From Cricetomys ansorgei (taxonomy: Eukaryota > Chordata > Mammalia > Rodentia > Nesomyidae): a stretch of 64,000 bases of DNA. Under the pieces are notes generated by a model that did no database searches, was not told the origin of the DNA, and worked only from the letters and a program-made list of their open reading frames with translations. The DNA is taken from positions 62,001 to 126,000 of the forward strand of contig JAMJFZ010000696.1 in NCBI GenBank assembly GCA_026225945.1, given 5' to 3'. A program made the position numbers and the translations under genes. Below are positions 26,901 to 39,500 of this stretch, one piece after another. Numbering within the stretch: position 1 is the first letter of the stretch; each line of letters opens with the position of its first letter.

Positions 26901-28650
26901 CTGGGGGATGTGGTGAGGAGTAGGCCCTAGTCCAGTGACTGGGGGATGTGGTGAGGTGGAGGCCCTAGTCCAGTGAATGTGGGATGTGGTGAGGAGTAGG
27001 CCCTAGTCCAGTGACTGTGGGATGTGCTGAGGTATAGGCCCTAGTCCAGTGACTGGGGGATGTGGTTACATGGAGGCCCTAGTCCAGTGACTGTGGGATA
27101 TGGTGATGAACAGGCCCTAGTCCAGTGACTGGGGGATGTGGTGAGGAGTAGGCCCTAGTCCAGTGACTGGGGATGTGGTGAGGAGTAGGCCCTAGTCCAG
27201 TGACTGGGGGATGAGGTGACATGTAGGCCCTAGTCCAGTGACTGGGGGATGTGTGAGGAGTAGGCCCTAGTCCAGTGACTGTGGGATGTGCTGAGGTATA
27301 GGCCCTAGTCCAGTGACTGGGGGATGTGGTTACATGGAGGCCCTAGTCCAGTGACTGTGGGATATGGTGACGAACAGGCCCTAGTACAGTGACTGGGGGA
27401 TGTGGTGAGGAGTAGGCCCTAGTCCAGTGACTGGGGGATGTGGTGAGGAGTAGGCCCTAGTCCAGTGACTGGGGGATGTGGTGAGGAGTAGGCCCTAGTC
27501 CAGTGACTGGGGGATGTGGTGAGGTGTAGGCCCTAGTCCAGTGACTGGGAGATGTGGTGAGGAGTAGGCCCTAGTCCAGTGACTGGGGGATGTGTTGAAG
27601 AGTAGGCCCTAGTCCAGTGACTGGGGGATGTGGTGAGGTGGAGGCCCTAGTCCAGTGAATGTGGGATGTGGTGAGGAGTAGGCCCTAGTCCAATGACTGG
27701 GGGTTGTGGTGACATGGAGGCCCTAGTCCAGTGACTGGGGATGAGGTGATTTGTAGGCCCTAGTCCAGTGACTGGAGGATATGGTGAGGAGTAGGCCCTA
27801 GTCCAGTGACTGGGGGATGTGGTGTAGAGTAGGCCCTAGTCCAGTGACTGGGGGATGTGGTGAGGTGGAGGCCCTAGTCCAGTGACTGGGGGATGTGGTG
27901 AGGAGTAGGCCCTAGTCCATTGACTGGGGGATGTGGTGAGGTGGAGGCCCTAGTCCTGTGACTGGGGGATGTGGTGAGGAGTAGGCCCTAGTCCAGTGAC
28001 TGGCGGATGTGGTGAGGAGTAGGCCCTAGTCCAGTGACTGGGGGATGTGGTGAGGAGTAGGCCCTAGTCCAGTGACTGGGGGATGTGGTGAGGTGGAGGC
28101 CCTAGTCCAGTGAATGTGGGATATGGTGAGGAGTAGGCCCTAGTCCAGTGACTGTGGGATGTGCTGAGGTATAGGCCCTAGTCCAGTGACTGGGGGATGT
28201 GGTTACATGGAGGCCCTAGTCCAGTGACTGTGGGATATGGTGATGAACAGGCCCTAGTCCAGTGACTGGGGGATGTGGTGAGGAGTAGGCCCTAGTCCAG
28301 TGACTGGGGGATGTGCTGAGGAGTAGGCCCTAGTCCAGTGACTGTGGGATGTGCTGAGGTATAGGCCCTAGTCCAGTGACTGGGGGATGTGGTTACATGG
28401 AGGCCCTAGTCCAGTGACTGTGGGATATGGTGACGAACAGGCCCTAGTACAGTGACTGGGGGATGTGGTGAGGAGTAGGCCCTAGTCCAGTGACTGGGGG
28501 ATGTGGTGAGGAGTAGGCCCTAGTCCAGTGACTGGGGGATGTGGTGAGGAGTAGGCCCTAGTCCAGTGACTGGGGTATGTGGTGAGGTGGAGGCCCTAGT
28601 CCAGTGAATGTGGGATGTGGTGTGGAGTAGGCCCTAGTCCAATGACTGGG
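24000..28650. repeat. Satellite right part with ~1.78-kb and ~1.14-kb duplications
   Basis: The marker 'ggcccttgtccagtgaatgg' recurs at about 24123 and 25903 (offset ~1.78 kb). The marker 'gatgtgttgaagagtaggcc' recurs at 26453 and 27589 (offset 1136 bp) with matching flanks on both sides. These duplications differ from the 2.08-kb one, so the array grew through several independent events. Confidence 0.8.
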
Positions 28651-29126
28651 GGTTGTGGTGATGTGTAGGCCCTAGTCCAGTGACTGGGGGATGTGGTGAG
28701 TGTAGGCCATAGTCCAGTGACTGTGGGATGTGGTGAGGTGGAGGGCCTAGTCCAGTGACTGGGGCATGTGGTGAGGAGTAGGCCCTAGGCCAGTGACTGG
28801 GGGATTTGGTGAGGTGGAGGCCCTAGTCCAGTGCTTCAGGGTTGTGGAGACATGTAGGCTCTAGTCCAATGACTGGGGATATGGTGAGGTGTAGGCTCTA
28901 GTCCAGTGACTGGGTATGTGGTGACCTGTAGGACCTAGTCCAGTGACTGGTGATGTGGTGACCTGTAGGACCTAGTCCATTGACTGGGGGATGTGGTGAG
29001 GAATAGGTCCTAGTCCAGTGACTGGGGCCTGTAGTGAGGTAGAGGCCCTAGTCCAGTGACTGGGGGATATGGTGAGGTGTAGGCCCTAGTCCAGTGAGTG
29101 GGGGATGTGGTGAGGTGTAGGCCATA

Positions 29127-30560
29127 CCTCGACCCTTGGACAAGAAGTACTTTTTGAGGTGAATTCCATAGGCTGAGTTTTCCATTCTGCCTGGAAAAGG
29201 TTCCAGAGGTCAGTCTGGGAAAGTTTAATCAGGGCCTCAGGGACTGAACGACATGACCTGGAAGGCAGGTATGCGTGTGTGCTCCTGGAGGATCTAGGGT
29301 CCTTCCACATGAGCCCTTTCTCGAGGCTTTGCCTACTCCTGACATTCGTTCTCCCCGGGTCCGTATTTCCACAGATGGCACCATTTATAAGGGTGTTGTG
29401 GGTTTCCCGGGCCTTTCTGGGCCTTAGTAGCGCACTTTCCAGTTCACACCTTAGCCAGCTCAAACAGCCTCGTTGTCAGGGTCCTCTGGTCCCAGGACCC
29501 CAGCCTGCCTCTCCGTCAGGCGTGTATGGCTCCCCAGATGCACAGATGTTTATTCTGCGAAGCCTAGCTAGATGCGAGTGCCTTGGGGAAGGGAAGGTCT
29601 CCGGGGATTTTCAAGTATGTAGTGCACCTAGGTTTGTGATGGGGTATTGGCACCCAGCACAGCCTCTGGTGTCCAGGGCCTCACTTTGGAATGTGACCCG
29701 AGAAGGCCAGTTTGAGCAGGGTGAGAAAGCTTTGTCAGGGTCCCGGGGCCCTCGGAGACGGGGCAGGACATTTTCCAATGCTGGTGGAGGGACTCGGGAC
29801 CTTCCAGGCAGCACCTTTTGTAGTCTGTGTACTGTCCAGATTGGTCCAGTCCAGATCGGTCCAGCGGAGAGAGCCAGGCAGTTGGGCACGTTGAATAGAG
29901 GGGCTGCTCCGGGCCTTTCCAGCCCTTGACAGTTGAGCTCCCACTTCAGGTATGTGCGACTGCAAGCCCCGAGTCCGTAGGCCTTGTGGCTGGGTGCACC
30001 TCCCGGTGGAACACGGTTGGTTGGCGATGGGCTGTCTTATGTGTTTGCTTGCCCAGAGGCCGGGATTCAGAGGCCTAAGCTCAGGAAGTAAGGACTGAGT
30101 AGGTGTGACCACCCTCGAGGGAACGAGGGTCTCTGGGGATGGCGGTGAAGCAGGTCCACCTCGGGGACTGACCAGTTATTAGGGCCCCGGGAAGCCCGTG
30201 CGGTGATGTGTGGGGCCTTGCTTCTGCATCCGACTGGGAGAGATCTGGGAGGGCGGTCTGAGAAAGCTTTGTCAGGACCACAGGGCCCTGGAGGAGGAGT
30301 AGGCAGGACAGCTTGTGTGCTGGTGAAGGAAGTAGGGACCTTCCCCATGAGCCCTTCCTGTACTCTTGGCTGATTGCAGGGTAGAGATCAAGAAAGGCAG
30401 GCATGTTTAAATGGGCACGGGGCAGGGAGTGGCGTCCCGTCCCTTCCAGCCCTGGCTACTGCAGCTCCCGGTTCGGGCATGTACAGCTGCAAGCCCAAGT
30501 CCCAGTGGCTTGACTGCTGGGTGGGTCTCCCCTGCTTCGGCACCCTGGACCAGACTCAGG
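29127..30560. repeat. Three diverged ~500-bp tandem units
   Basis: Similar blocks begin near 29205, 29705 and 30245. Each shows 'aaagctttgtcagg' or a variant, a 'gggccct' segment, 'gggaccttcc' or 'gggtccttcc', then 'cctttccagccc' and 'ctgcaagcccc'. Copies are diverged but collinear. The group sits directly beside the satellite edge. By comparison with the second XLR-like gene it also lies near where the first gene's promoter should be. Confidence 0.65.
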
Positions 30561-31403
30561 CATGCCTGCATGCTGCCCCACCTAATCAAAAGTCATCCCA
30601 GTCAAGGAAGCGGGCCTATCCAGGTGGGAAAAGTCCCTCTGAGGGAAGGAGGCTTCAAGTGAAGCCGAAGGTGAAGGTCACCTCATCTGAGTGGGTCCCT
30701 GTACTGAAGTTCTGTGGGTTACAAAAACAGAGCCAGCCAGGATCCACGGTGCTTGACGGTGGCACAGAATGGAGTCATGAGGTGTCGGGCCCCGGTTGAG
30801 GCCGTTTCTGCGGACCTCCTTTCTGGGAGAGACTAGACAGGATCTCGAGGTCTGCAGGTACGGGACGGGGTGAAGGGAACAGAGGTAGATGTACGGGAGA
30901 ACAGGGAAGGGTCCCCCTGGACCCTGCTTACTCGTTGGTCGACACCAGACATCTGGGCCAGTGAGACTCAGCCTTGGGCCATAAGTCAACATCTCGATGT
31001 GTGTCTCGGACCCTTTCGTGATGGCAACTGCTGGGCCCGAGTCGGACACATATGACTGCTGGACCCATGTGTTGCAAGAGCGCCTCCTAGCTTCACCTCT
31101 CAGGTGTGTGCAGGATGCTCTCAGGCTGCCAGTTCATCCATGCTGGGTCGGCCTCAACCAAGGATGAGTGGTTAGCCCACGTGCCTGCCTGCTGGGCCAG
31201 CCACACCCAGGTAAACCTGCTGAGGGGACTCATACAGGTCCAGACTGATGCATGTCCACATGCTGGTGCTCATTCCTAGCCGCCCCCGCCCCCCTCCCAT
31301 GTACGTGCACTAGCTGGGCCCCTCATACACAGGTGCTGATCCAGCCAATCAGAAAGCGTGCTTGTGGAGGCAGACCTTGGTGAGGTGTTACCTTCCGCTA
31401 AAA
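30561..31403. other. Upstream region of XLR-like gene 1
   Basis: No exon can be set here. The segment at about 30745-30795 ('gatccacggtgcttgacggt' and 'ggagtcatgaggtgtcggg') is similar to 58580-58625 upstream of the second gene. The two loci are therefore duplicates including their 5' flanks. Confidence 0.5.
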
Positions 31404-31636
31404 CAGTGGACTCAGCTTTCCTTGTGCTGCCACCCTTTAATGCGGCTCCTTATGTTTTGGTGACAACCCCCCTCCCACACACACACACACACCCACACTC
31501 AAAATTACTTTGCTTGCTACTTCATGACTGTCAATTTGCTACTGTTATGAATCGTAAATGCAAATATCTGGCATGCACATAGTCTTACTCAACCCCTGTG
31601 AAAGGGTCGTTCGACCCACAGGTTGAGAACCCCTTC
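31404..31636 (-). mobile_element. Rodent hAT-type MITE (URR1-like)
   Basis: Imperfect terminal inverted repeats, 'cagtgga.tcagctttcc' at the left and 'ggttgagaacccctt' at the right. Internal landmarks are 'tttgctactgttatgaatcg', 'gtgaaagggtcgttcgaccc' and 'tactt catgactgt'. These match the non-autonomous hAT family common in rodent genomes. It has gained a short (CA)n at about 31477-31495. No coding capacity. Confidence 0.8.
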
Positions 31637-32850
31637 CCTAGGAAGAAAGCGGTTTCTGAGGGGAGGATGTTGGAATAGGATTGTCTTACTGGGTGACTGG
31701 TTGTTAGAGGGTGCTTTGGTGCATTCCAGTGTTGAGGAAACTTTGTCAGAGTGTGGGGGATGAGATTAGGCTTATGCATGGTAGAACCGGACCGGGCACG
31801 TGAGGTGGAGTCCGGGTGCACAAAGAAGGGTCTTGGGAGCTGCCGTTCATCACGGAGAGGTGTGGACTTTTGGGGTCTCTGCCAATGCACAGCAGAGTCA
31901 CAATCCACGTGAGGCAAGGAGGAAGTCCGTGTCATCACGCCTCAGTTAGCAGGGGTTCTTTCAGACTTCTAGAGCCTGAGCCCAGGCAGTTTATTTGAGG
32001 CATGTTTAAGTACAGGACAGTTCCAGAAAAGCAAGTGATCTCAGTCCCATGCGCAGAAGGAAGATTAAGGCCTCACTCCGCAGACACTCTTTTGCAACGT
32101 ACTTGTGGCTGTGCACCAGGAAGATGGGTTCTGCAGCTCAAGGGCCTAGGATCTGGTGGGCTTTCAGTCCTACAGATAGCGTTGTAGCGGCCACCGGGTC
32201 ACAGCTGTAAAGTACACGTGACAACTCCCCTAAGGTTGGATTCTGTTGAGTGGGAAACACGGCAGCCAAAGAACAAGGACTAGGCGGGCAGGGTCTGGGA
32301 CAAACACGACAGTCTGGGGGCTACAGATAGCGCAGATCAGCAGGCTATTAACGGCGTCCACTCCCACCCTTCTGGGAGGAAAACAGGTATACGCATCCCT
32401 TGTGTTGAAGAGACAAGTCTTTGTGCGTAAGATTCCTGGTTTCCATAGAGCATGTCTGTGAGCACAAAGGACACGGTGCCCTCTACAGACTGTGAGTCCT
32501 TTGTGGTGAGTCTGTTGGGGAATCTCTGCGTTGGTCTCCGGTGTACTTTTTCAGGTCTTTCCTGGAAGCCTGGGTCCCTGAGTTGCTTCTGAGACATCCA
32601 GACTAAGAGTGGCTAGGGATTTCACCCGAGGGTACAGCCCGGGTCAAGCATTAAGTGCCCGGACGTGGCTCCAGTGGGCCTCGTTGGCTGTCAGCGGGTT
32701 GGTGTTTGTGACTACACAGCAGTATTGGGTCACTTGGCTTGGGGGCTAGCCCAAGCTCCTCCTATCCTGGGGAACAAGAAATCAGCAGGAAGGGCTGAGA
32801 CTGAGGGGTGCTGTGTTGTGGGAGCTCTGCATTCAGCCCGAAAAAAATGG
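31637..32850. other. Upstream/intronic DNA of XLR-like gene 1
   Basis: Unique-looking sequence, no recognisable gene. Short similarities to the second locus (for example 'cagtattgggtcacttgg' near 32721 against 'cagtattaggtgccttgc' near 59382) support a shared origin. A 5' untranslated exon may lie here, but I cannot place it. Confidence 0.4.
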
Positions 32851-32912
32851 GACAGAATGGACTGGGGCACAGCAGGATACTGGTGTCATCTCCCTGCCTC
32901 CTCTTTGCTCCA

Positions 32913-33053
32913 GCACAAGTTTCAGAACACAGGGCCGCAGCCTGTGGAGTCCTGGTCCCTGTTTCCCTTGTCAGTCATGACATTCTTCTCAGCGTCTTTA
33001 CTCTGTGCTCACCAATGTTTCAGGAGTCCTGCCCAGCCCAGGAAGGGCTAGTC
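32913..33053 (+). other. Probable 5' UTR part of first exon, XLR-like gene 1
   Basis: The stretch from 'gctccag|cacaag' to the ATG is conserved with the same stretch of gene 2 (59556-59653): shared 'ctgtggagtcctggtccc'. Two acceptor sites are possible, after 'gctccag' (32912) or after 'atgtttcag' (33023). Which is used cannot be decided from sequence. Confidence 0.45.
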
Positions 33054-33509
33054 ATGTCCGCCAGGGACCGGAAGAAAAGTGCCAAGCGCCCAAGGGTAGA
33101 AGGGCCTCGCCCATCAGAGAACCCCCAGGACCCAGATGCAGTGACCCCCGGTAACAACTGATACGGGACATATAGGACTGGGCCCAAGTGGGGCCCTGCT
33201 ACTTTTTGGCAGGTGGAGCGCCTGGTACTAACCAGGCGATTCCACAGAATTTGGGGGCGAGGGTGGTGGTTGGGGGGGAGGAATGGGATTCGCACACTGA
33301 CACCCGATTCTCAAGCATGCTCTGGTGTTCCTTGCTCACCCGATGTCCTCACCCCCCTGGCAGAGCTGCGACGTTCCTACAGAGCCGTTGTTCCTGGCCA
33401 ACGTGCCTCTGAAGAAGCCGGAGCTCACGGTGAATCTCACTGTAAGGCTTGTTACATGTACCTGCTTTCCCCAGACTTGGGCCGAGCGGTGTTTCACCTG
33501 TGCTTGTGG

Positions 33510-33547
<38 letters not shown>

Positions 33548-36500
33548 GGGGGGGCCTTCCTGGAAGACTACTTTTAAACGGTGTTGGCCATAGGCTCAAC
33601 CAACTGCAGAGTGAAGCTGTTTCCCATGCGGGATTATGAGAACAGCACACTGCTTTTGAAATCCTTTTTCCTTTCTCCTCGATGCAGCAAACAACCCAGC
33701 AGATGATACCCGTGAGATGGGCAGCCATTCCTCAGGATTGGAAGTGCAAGAGGCCAGGTGATATCTTAAAGAAACTTTGGAAAGTCCTGTGAGGTAGTTT
33801 CAGTGTGGTTTTATGCAGCGATACTGGGAAGTTTTGCCCTTTGCTGGATGATGGATCCAGTCGGAGAGCGTGGTGTTAAGTGAGTAAGCCAGCATCAAAG
33901 AGACGAGTGCGACATGTGTTCTCTCACTTGAGGACCCTAGATTACAAGTGGGTCTGCGAAATGATAAAACCTGAACCCAGAGTGGAGACTGGGAAGAGGC
34001 AGGCAGTACCCAGTGGAAGGGAAGCTTCGGGGACTAGGGGCAGACTCTGGGGTTTGAATATGGTCGCATGGTATGGAAGTTGAAGAGACACCGTCTGGGT
34101 GGTGTAGGAGGAATAGCAGGAAGGTACCGAGGAAGGATGGGAGTGAGTATGGCTGGAGAGAGTGACAGACGGGTGAGTGCATCTTCGTGAGACCCGTGGC
34201 TGCACAATGAATGGACTCCCGTAAACACTGAGTGTGAACACATACCCCTACACTGCCACGACGCACAGTCGCGGCCGGAGGAGAGATGAGATACTTCCGT
34301 GGGGGGGTGCAGTTTTCGTGAGTAGTCCCACACCCAGCCTGAGGTGGGTTTCCTGGGGATACAGCTGGCTTTCGGCCACTCGTGCTCCAGAAAGTAACCC
34401 TGACCTGTGTCCCCATAGTATCTGCGATGCACTCACTGGTTCCCTGTGAAAAGGTGTATAAAGGAATAAAAGTAATGACCCAAGAGAGGGAAATCCGACT
34501 CTGCCCCACAAAAGCTCTAGTCTCTGGAAAGAAACAGCGTGCCCCACCTTCCCTTCACAGCAAACTTGTGGTGTTTGTCCTCGATTAAGGATTCTGTGTG
34601 CATTTCCCACAGGGAGCCTGTTCAGAAGAGGATAGAGGAATTCAAAGGTAGGTCTGAGCAGACTTGGGTAGTCCCAGAGCTTCCGTTCCAGCCCTACACC
34701 CAAGGCATGGCGAGAACGTGGTCACCAGCCAACAGGGCTGTTACCCTTCTGCCACTCGAGAGGATTTTTCAAAGAGTCTGTTGTCCTTTGGCCTTCAGAG
34801 GTCCCTTTACCTAAGGTTTACTTGACTTGACTTAACTCCCTGCTGTGAGCTGTCACCTAGGAGGTGGGCAGAGCTTCCTGCTCCCTCTGTTGCTGCAGAG
34901 CATTGCCACCCATAGGGGCGAGCAGATGAGTCTCTGCTTTTTAACTTACCGCACTAGTGGCATGCCACATTTCAGCAGCTGCTTTCCAAGTTCCAAGTTA
35001 AGTCATTTTTCCAGCGTCGCTCTCCCCTGGGAACCCCGAGCCAAAGGAGGGCTCGGAAAACAGCCTCCTTTAGTCTGTACAGGTTTTCGAGCCTGTCAGG
35101 GAATGCTCAAGGCGGCTCTGTGGACCAGGGAGAAAAGTGTGGTGGCTCAAGCCTTTAATCCCAGCACCTGGGAGGCAGAAGCAGGTGGACCTCCGTGAGT
35201 TCGAGGCCAGCCTGCTCTAGAGAGGGAGCCCCGAAACAGCCAGGGCTACAGGGAGGAACCCTGGCCCCGAAACCCTAGAAAGAAAAGAAAAGACAAAGGA
35301 AACAAACTGCGATAGCACGCATACTTCACGCATGCCACGCTAGCTTGCTTTCTGTCATCCAAGGTAACCAAGTGGGTGCATGACACGCCCCTCAAGCAGA
35401 GGCAGCTTTTGTTCACTTGCACGGGTACCCTAAAACAGCTTTACTGGAGAGCTTCCATCGGTTCTTAGCCAGCGCCTAGAGTCGGCTCGTACAAGGAAGG
35501 ATGTGTGACGGCCTTGCTGTTTTTCTGGTGCAGAGGAACTGCTTGGGTTTTAAAGTGTCCAGAATATTGTTTGTCACTGGTGGTCGTTCGACAAGCACGT
35601 GGCCCCATGCCGGTATTCCTAGAACTTAGGAAGTGCAGGCAGGAGAATCAGGAACTCCAGGTCGGCCTCACTCACCTGTCACGTTTGAGAACAGCCTGGG
35701 CTACTCAAGAGACTCTGTCTGAAGTTTTCAAAGGCAAAACAGAGCTAAGCAAAACAATGCAATGGAGAGCAAAATGGACACCGGGTCTGTAGTTGCTTAT
35801 CGTGGTAGGTGGAGTGTCAGGGATGAAAACGCGCCTCTTCCCCTGGATATTTGCTTTACAGTGTGGTATCATTTCCCTTTCCGTGTAGGTGACGTTACCA
35901 GGGCCCTTATGTCAAAGAGGAAGCAGTTCACAAAGGATATAAATGACTCCTTCAGAAGCCTGAATGAAAACCTCCAGGGTATTTTCAAAACCCAGCAGGA
36001 GGCCAGGTAAAGTTGTGAGATCTCTGTAGCCTTTCCCCTTCCTTCCCAAGTCACTCCTGCCTGTCACCGTGACCACCATGCACAGAGTGGAATTGGTAAT
36101 GGGACCTGTGGAGCGCTGCATATTCTCTATGACCTATCCTGTCCATAATCGGCGGAACCACGACCCCCCCCTCCACCGGCCCCCTTCACAGAACTGAGAT
36201 GCCTTAGCCCCAGGACAGGCAAGAGAAAGGTTTCTCCCCTGTGAGATAACTTCCTGTAAGGAAGGCCAGTCTTCCAAGGTCAACAGAACTGTACCTGTCA
36301 GCACAGCCTTCTTGGAAAATCATCTTGCTGACATGGGGAAGGTTTTCTGTGCACGCGCCCTGTACGTACGTCCCATAGGGTGAAGGTATGTTGCCTTCGT
36401 GATGTGGAATCGGGCTCTCCGAATCTATAGGTTGGTTACTCCGTTAGGGGAAGGGACGATGAGTCTCATCTTAAGCCAGAAACACAGTCTTGCTTGGGGG

Positions 36501-39500
36501 ACTTACGCATCGAAACACCCTCAGTGTTCAAGGGGAAGGCACGCGAGATGCTGATTCTGGTAGAGACCTAAAACAAAATTCTTCTGGAATCGAGAGTCAT
36601 TTCTGCCTCTCATGAGGCGGTTTAATTCATTCCCCTTTCTCTTTTGCTACTAGCTCTTGTCACAAAGGGTGAGTGTGTGTCTTCGCCTTACCCTCACACA
36701 GTGTGACCATGGCTCGCTCATCAGTACTGTGTTTTACAGGCTGGAGCTCCGCTCCAAGTACATCCAGATGTTTGATACCCTGCATGAGAAGTGGCTGGAG
36801 GAGGTGGGGAGATCAAGGGAACAAGAAGAACACCTCATTGTGAGTGTCACTCTTAGCCTTGTCCGGTTCTGGGTGGCAGCGCTTCAGTGCAGCAAGCAAG
36901 TCAGGAGGGAAGGGACCGGACGTGAGCTGAGTGAGACAAGGCGGGTGGAGGACGTGGCCAGGAGACACCGGGCAGGCCCGGCCTGGCCCGGCCTCCCAGG
37001 CTGGCTTCTTTTTCTGTGGAGGGGTGACAGGGTCCTGGGTTAGGAGCCTGCTTGGGAGGGAGTGCGAGCAGGCGCTGCCTGGAGAGTGCAGGAGAAGGTA
37101 TGGGAGCCTACCCTGAGAGGGGCCCTTCAGGAGCCACACAAGGTGCAGACAGCAGGAGGGTCCCCAGTAGTAGCCTTCTGACACAGTGACCAGGGAGGCA
37201 GAGTGAGAGCAGTCAGTGTGGCTGTGGCAGAGCCGGTGGAGGCTTAGCGTTCAGAGGCAGGTGTTCAGACCAGACCAGGCCCAGAGGAGGAGAGGGAAAG
37301 GCTCCATGCCGTGATGGGGGATGGACATGAGCCCACTGGCTCACCTTCAGCCTGTGCTTGAAGACAATGAGGGTTTTTTTGGGTGGGGTGCGGGAGGACA
37401 AGCTTCGGACACCGCGCAGTGCCGTCTTTGAGGGATCTTCCGTCCCGTCCCGAGGGAGCACAGAGCTGTCTTCCCGAAGGTGCTGACTTCCAAGGGTGGG
37501 GACTCAGAGCCTGGAATCTGTCTGAGGGGGATGGAGACAGATTCCAGCCTGGTGCCCAGGAGCATGCTCTCTGGAACCCACCGGCTGGGATGCACCACCC
37601 ATCGTCCCGACGCTTGCTGGTTGGGAAAGCCCAGGAAAATAAGTAACTAGCCTCTGGGTCTCAGTTTCCTGGGAGTGAAAGCAGACCTATGAAGACTCCC
37701 TACACTCTAGACTTGTGTATTGAACGGTCTCATTTTCTGACACGTTGCTTGGAATGCTTGACAGCGGGAACTGGCGTATGGTTGCTGTTTGTCTTCCCTG
37801 TCATTCTTAATGTAGTTGATGGAATGTCACAATATGGAGAATGACCCATTGATGAGGAAGGCTTAGGTCAAATTGCTTTTTTTATTTTTACTTATTTATT
37901 TTGGAAATAGCGGTTTCCTTGGGAGCTAATCTACATGCTCGTTGAATTTGCCAAAAAAGAAAAGAAAAAGAATACTTTGTGAAAACAGGGCCACAAAGGA
38001 AGGTTTTGTACTTAATTTTGGTGAGGTAGGAATCCACAGATCAGATGGATCTTCTGTCAATTTCAAAATGAATAATTATTGCATAGGGTTTTTGCATAGG
38101 CTTGCGAGAGTATTTTAGTCTCTGACCGGCCAGACACTGTTTAGTTGCTGTGGTTACGGAAGGACACGTCTTCAAACTTGATCACCAATCTCAGAGCAGA
38201 AAGCATCATGGGAAGCAATTTTTGTAGGCACCTGTGCTGGATATTCATTTTTTACTGACACTTTGTCACTGGCTTCTTCTGTTTCAGCTTGTCACTCAGC
38301 AGCAAGTGAAGATTTTACAGAATGCTATGGAGGATCATGAAATCAAGCTTGGAAAGGCCAAGAATTTATGTGGCGCATTTCTGAAGGTCTGGTAGATTGC
38401 CCTTGTTACGAAAAAAAAAGCACCCTTATGTCACACCATGTGTCTGTATGAAAGCAGAAGACAGGTCGGCCCTTTCTCAACGTGCGGGAGAAGTGATTGG
38501 TTTTGAGAATCGTGATCACCTCCTCTTTGGAATGTTTTCCCCACGCGTAGGAGAAATGCTAGGGTTTGTTTAACCCGGGAAACGGGTGGTCCTTTGGGGA
38601 CAGTGTCGTAGCACGGGAGCTGCCGACTGGAAATTTGCTCAGACAGAAGCACACTTGGCTTGGTGGTGGTGAGCTATTGACCTCTAGGGGCATTTTGCTG
38701 TTCAAGAGGATGGAGCGGAGTTGTGGAGACAGCAAGTCGGGGATCCTTCTGGTTTCCTTTGACTCATTTTGAGTGGACAGACAGATTGGTGACATAAGCA
38801 ACAGGCAAGGGTAGCATATTTATTTTCTCCCATGTTGAGTGTTTGTAGTCTGCAACTATTGCCATTATTGTTGAGTATCAGTGCTCATGTGCATCAGCAC
38901 CTCCCCAGGAGATGTGGGCAATGGCAGAGCTGGTCGAGGATTCACCCTCCTTGAATGCAGAGGCAGAGACAGACAGGACAGCCGTTTCGCAATTTCTCGA
39001 CAGAAGGTGGCACGGTTCTTTCTCCCCCGTGTCACCACTGCAGTGTGTGTTTTTTCAGAGACCGGAGGGGTTGGAGTCCTCAGCCAGCGTTTCTTAGCTT
39101 GACAGGTCATGCGATTGCACACTGTGTCTTCTCTGTGAAAAATCACGTTCCACGGGCGTAGCGAGTGGCTCCTTCCTCAGGGAAACCTTGTTGAGGGGTC
39201 TCCAACATGGACTCCTTTTCCACACCTGCTCCATGCGGCCTCTGTGGGCCCCTCCGCCCCCTCCCCGTTTTCCGAGATCAGTGCCTTAGCTGTTCTCGTC
39301 CCACGATGATACCACCTTCAGGGGTGGCACTGGAGCATTGTGTGGAGTGGCCATTAGGTGTGCACCAAGTAGCCACTGTTCTTACTTTGAAGTCATAACG
39401 TGCATCCTGTGGAGATACGCAAAGTGGTACTTTTAAAATTAAATGAGGGAGTGTCGAGTCCAGGATTTGGACTCAAGTAGAGTTTCGTTGTTGTTTGTTT

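Larger units (their letters stand above)
14993..29126. repeat. 38-bp satellite array, ~370 monomers
   Basis: A continuous head-to-tail array about 14.1 kb long. On the plus strand the monomer reads 'taggccctagtccagtgact' followed by 'gggggatgtggtgaggag'. Frequent variants at fixed positions are: 37-mers lacking one G; 'tgtggg' for 'ggggg'; linkers 'gaggag', 'gacatg', 'gaggtg', 'gaggta' and 'gatgaac' before the taggcc/caggcc block. Several markers recur as ordered groups, showing higher-order duplication. Within each monomer two short dyads abut: TAGG-C-CCTA and CCAGT-G-ACTGG. Edge copies (28830-29126, and the first units near 15000) are more diverged, as expected for array ends. There is no insertion by any SINE or LTR across the array. 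38 is not divisible by three and stops recur, so it is not coding. I do not recognise this as a named satellite. Confidence 0.97.

Noticed and set aside
14993..29126. CRISPR array (38-bp repeats)
   Set aside because: Repeats are contiguous without unique spacers, and the genome is mammalian.
14993..29126. CTCF site in each monomer
   Set aside because: The 'gccctag' segment only partly resembles the reverse CTCF core, and I could not align a convincing match by eye. A matrix scan would be needed.
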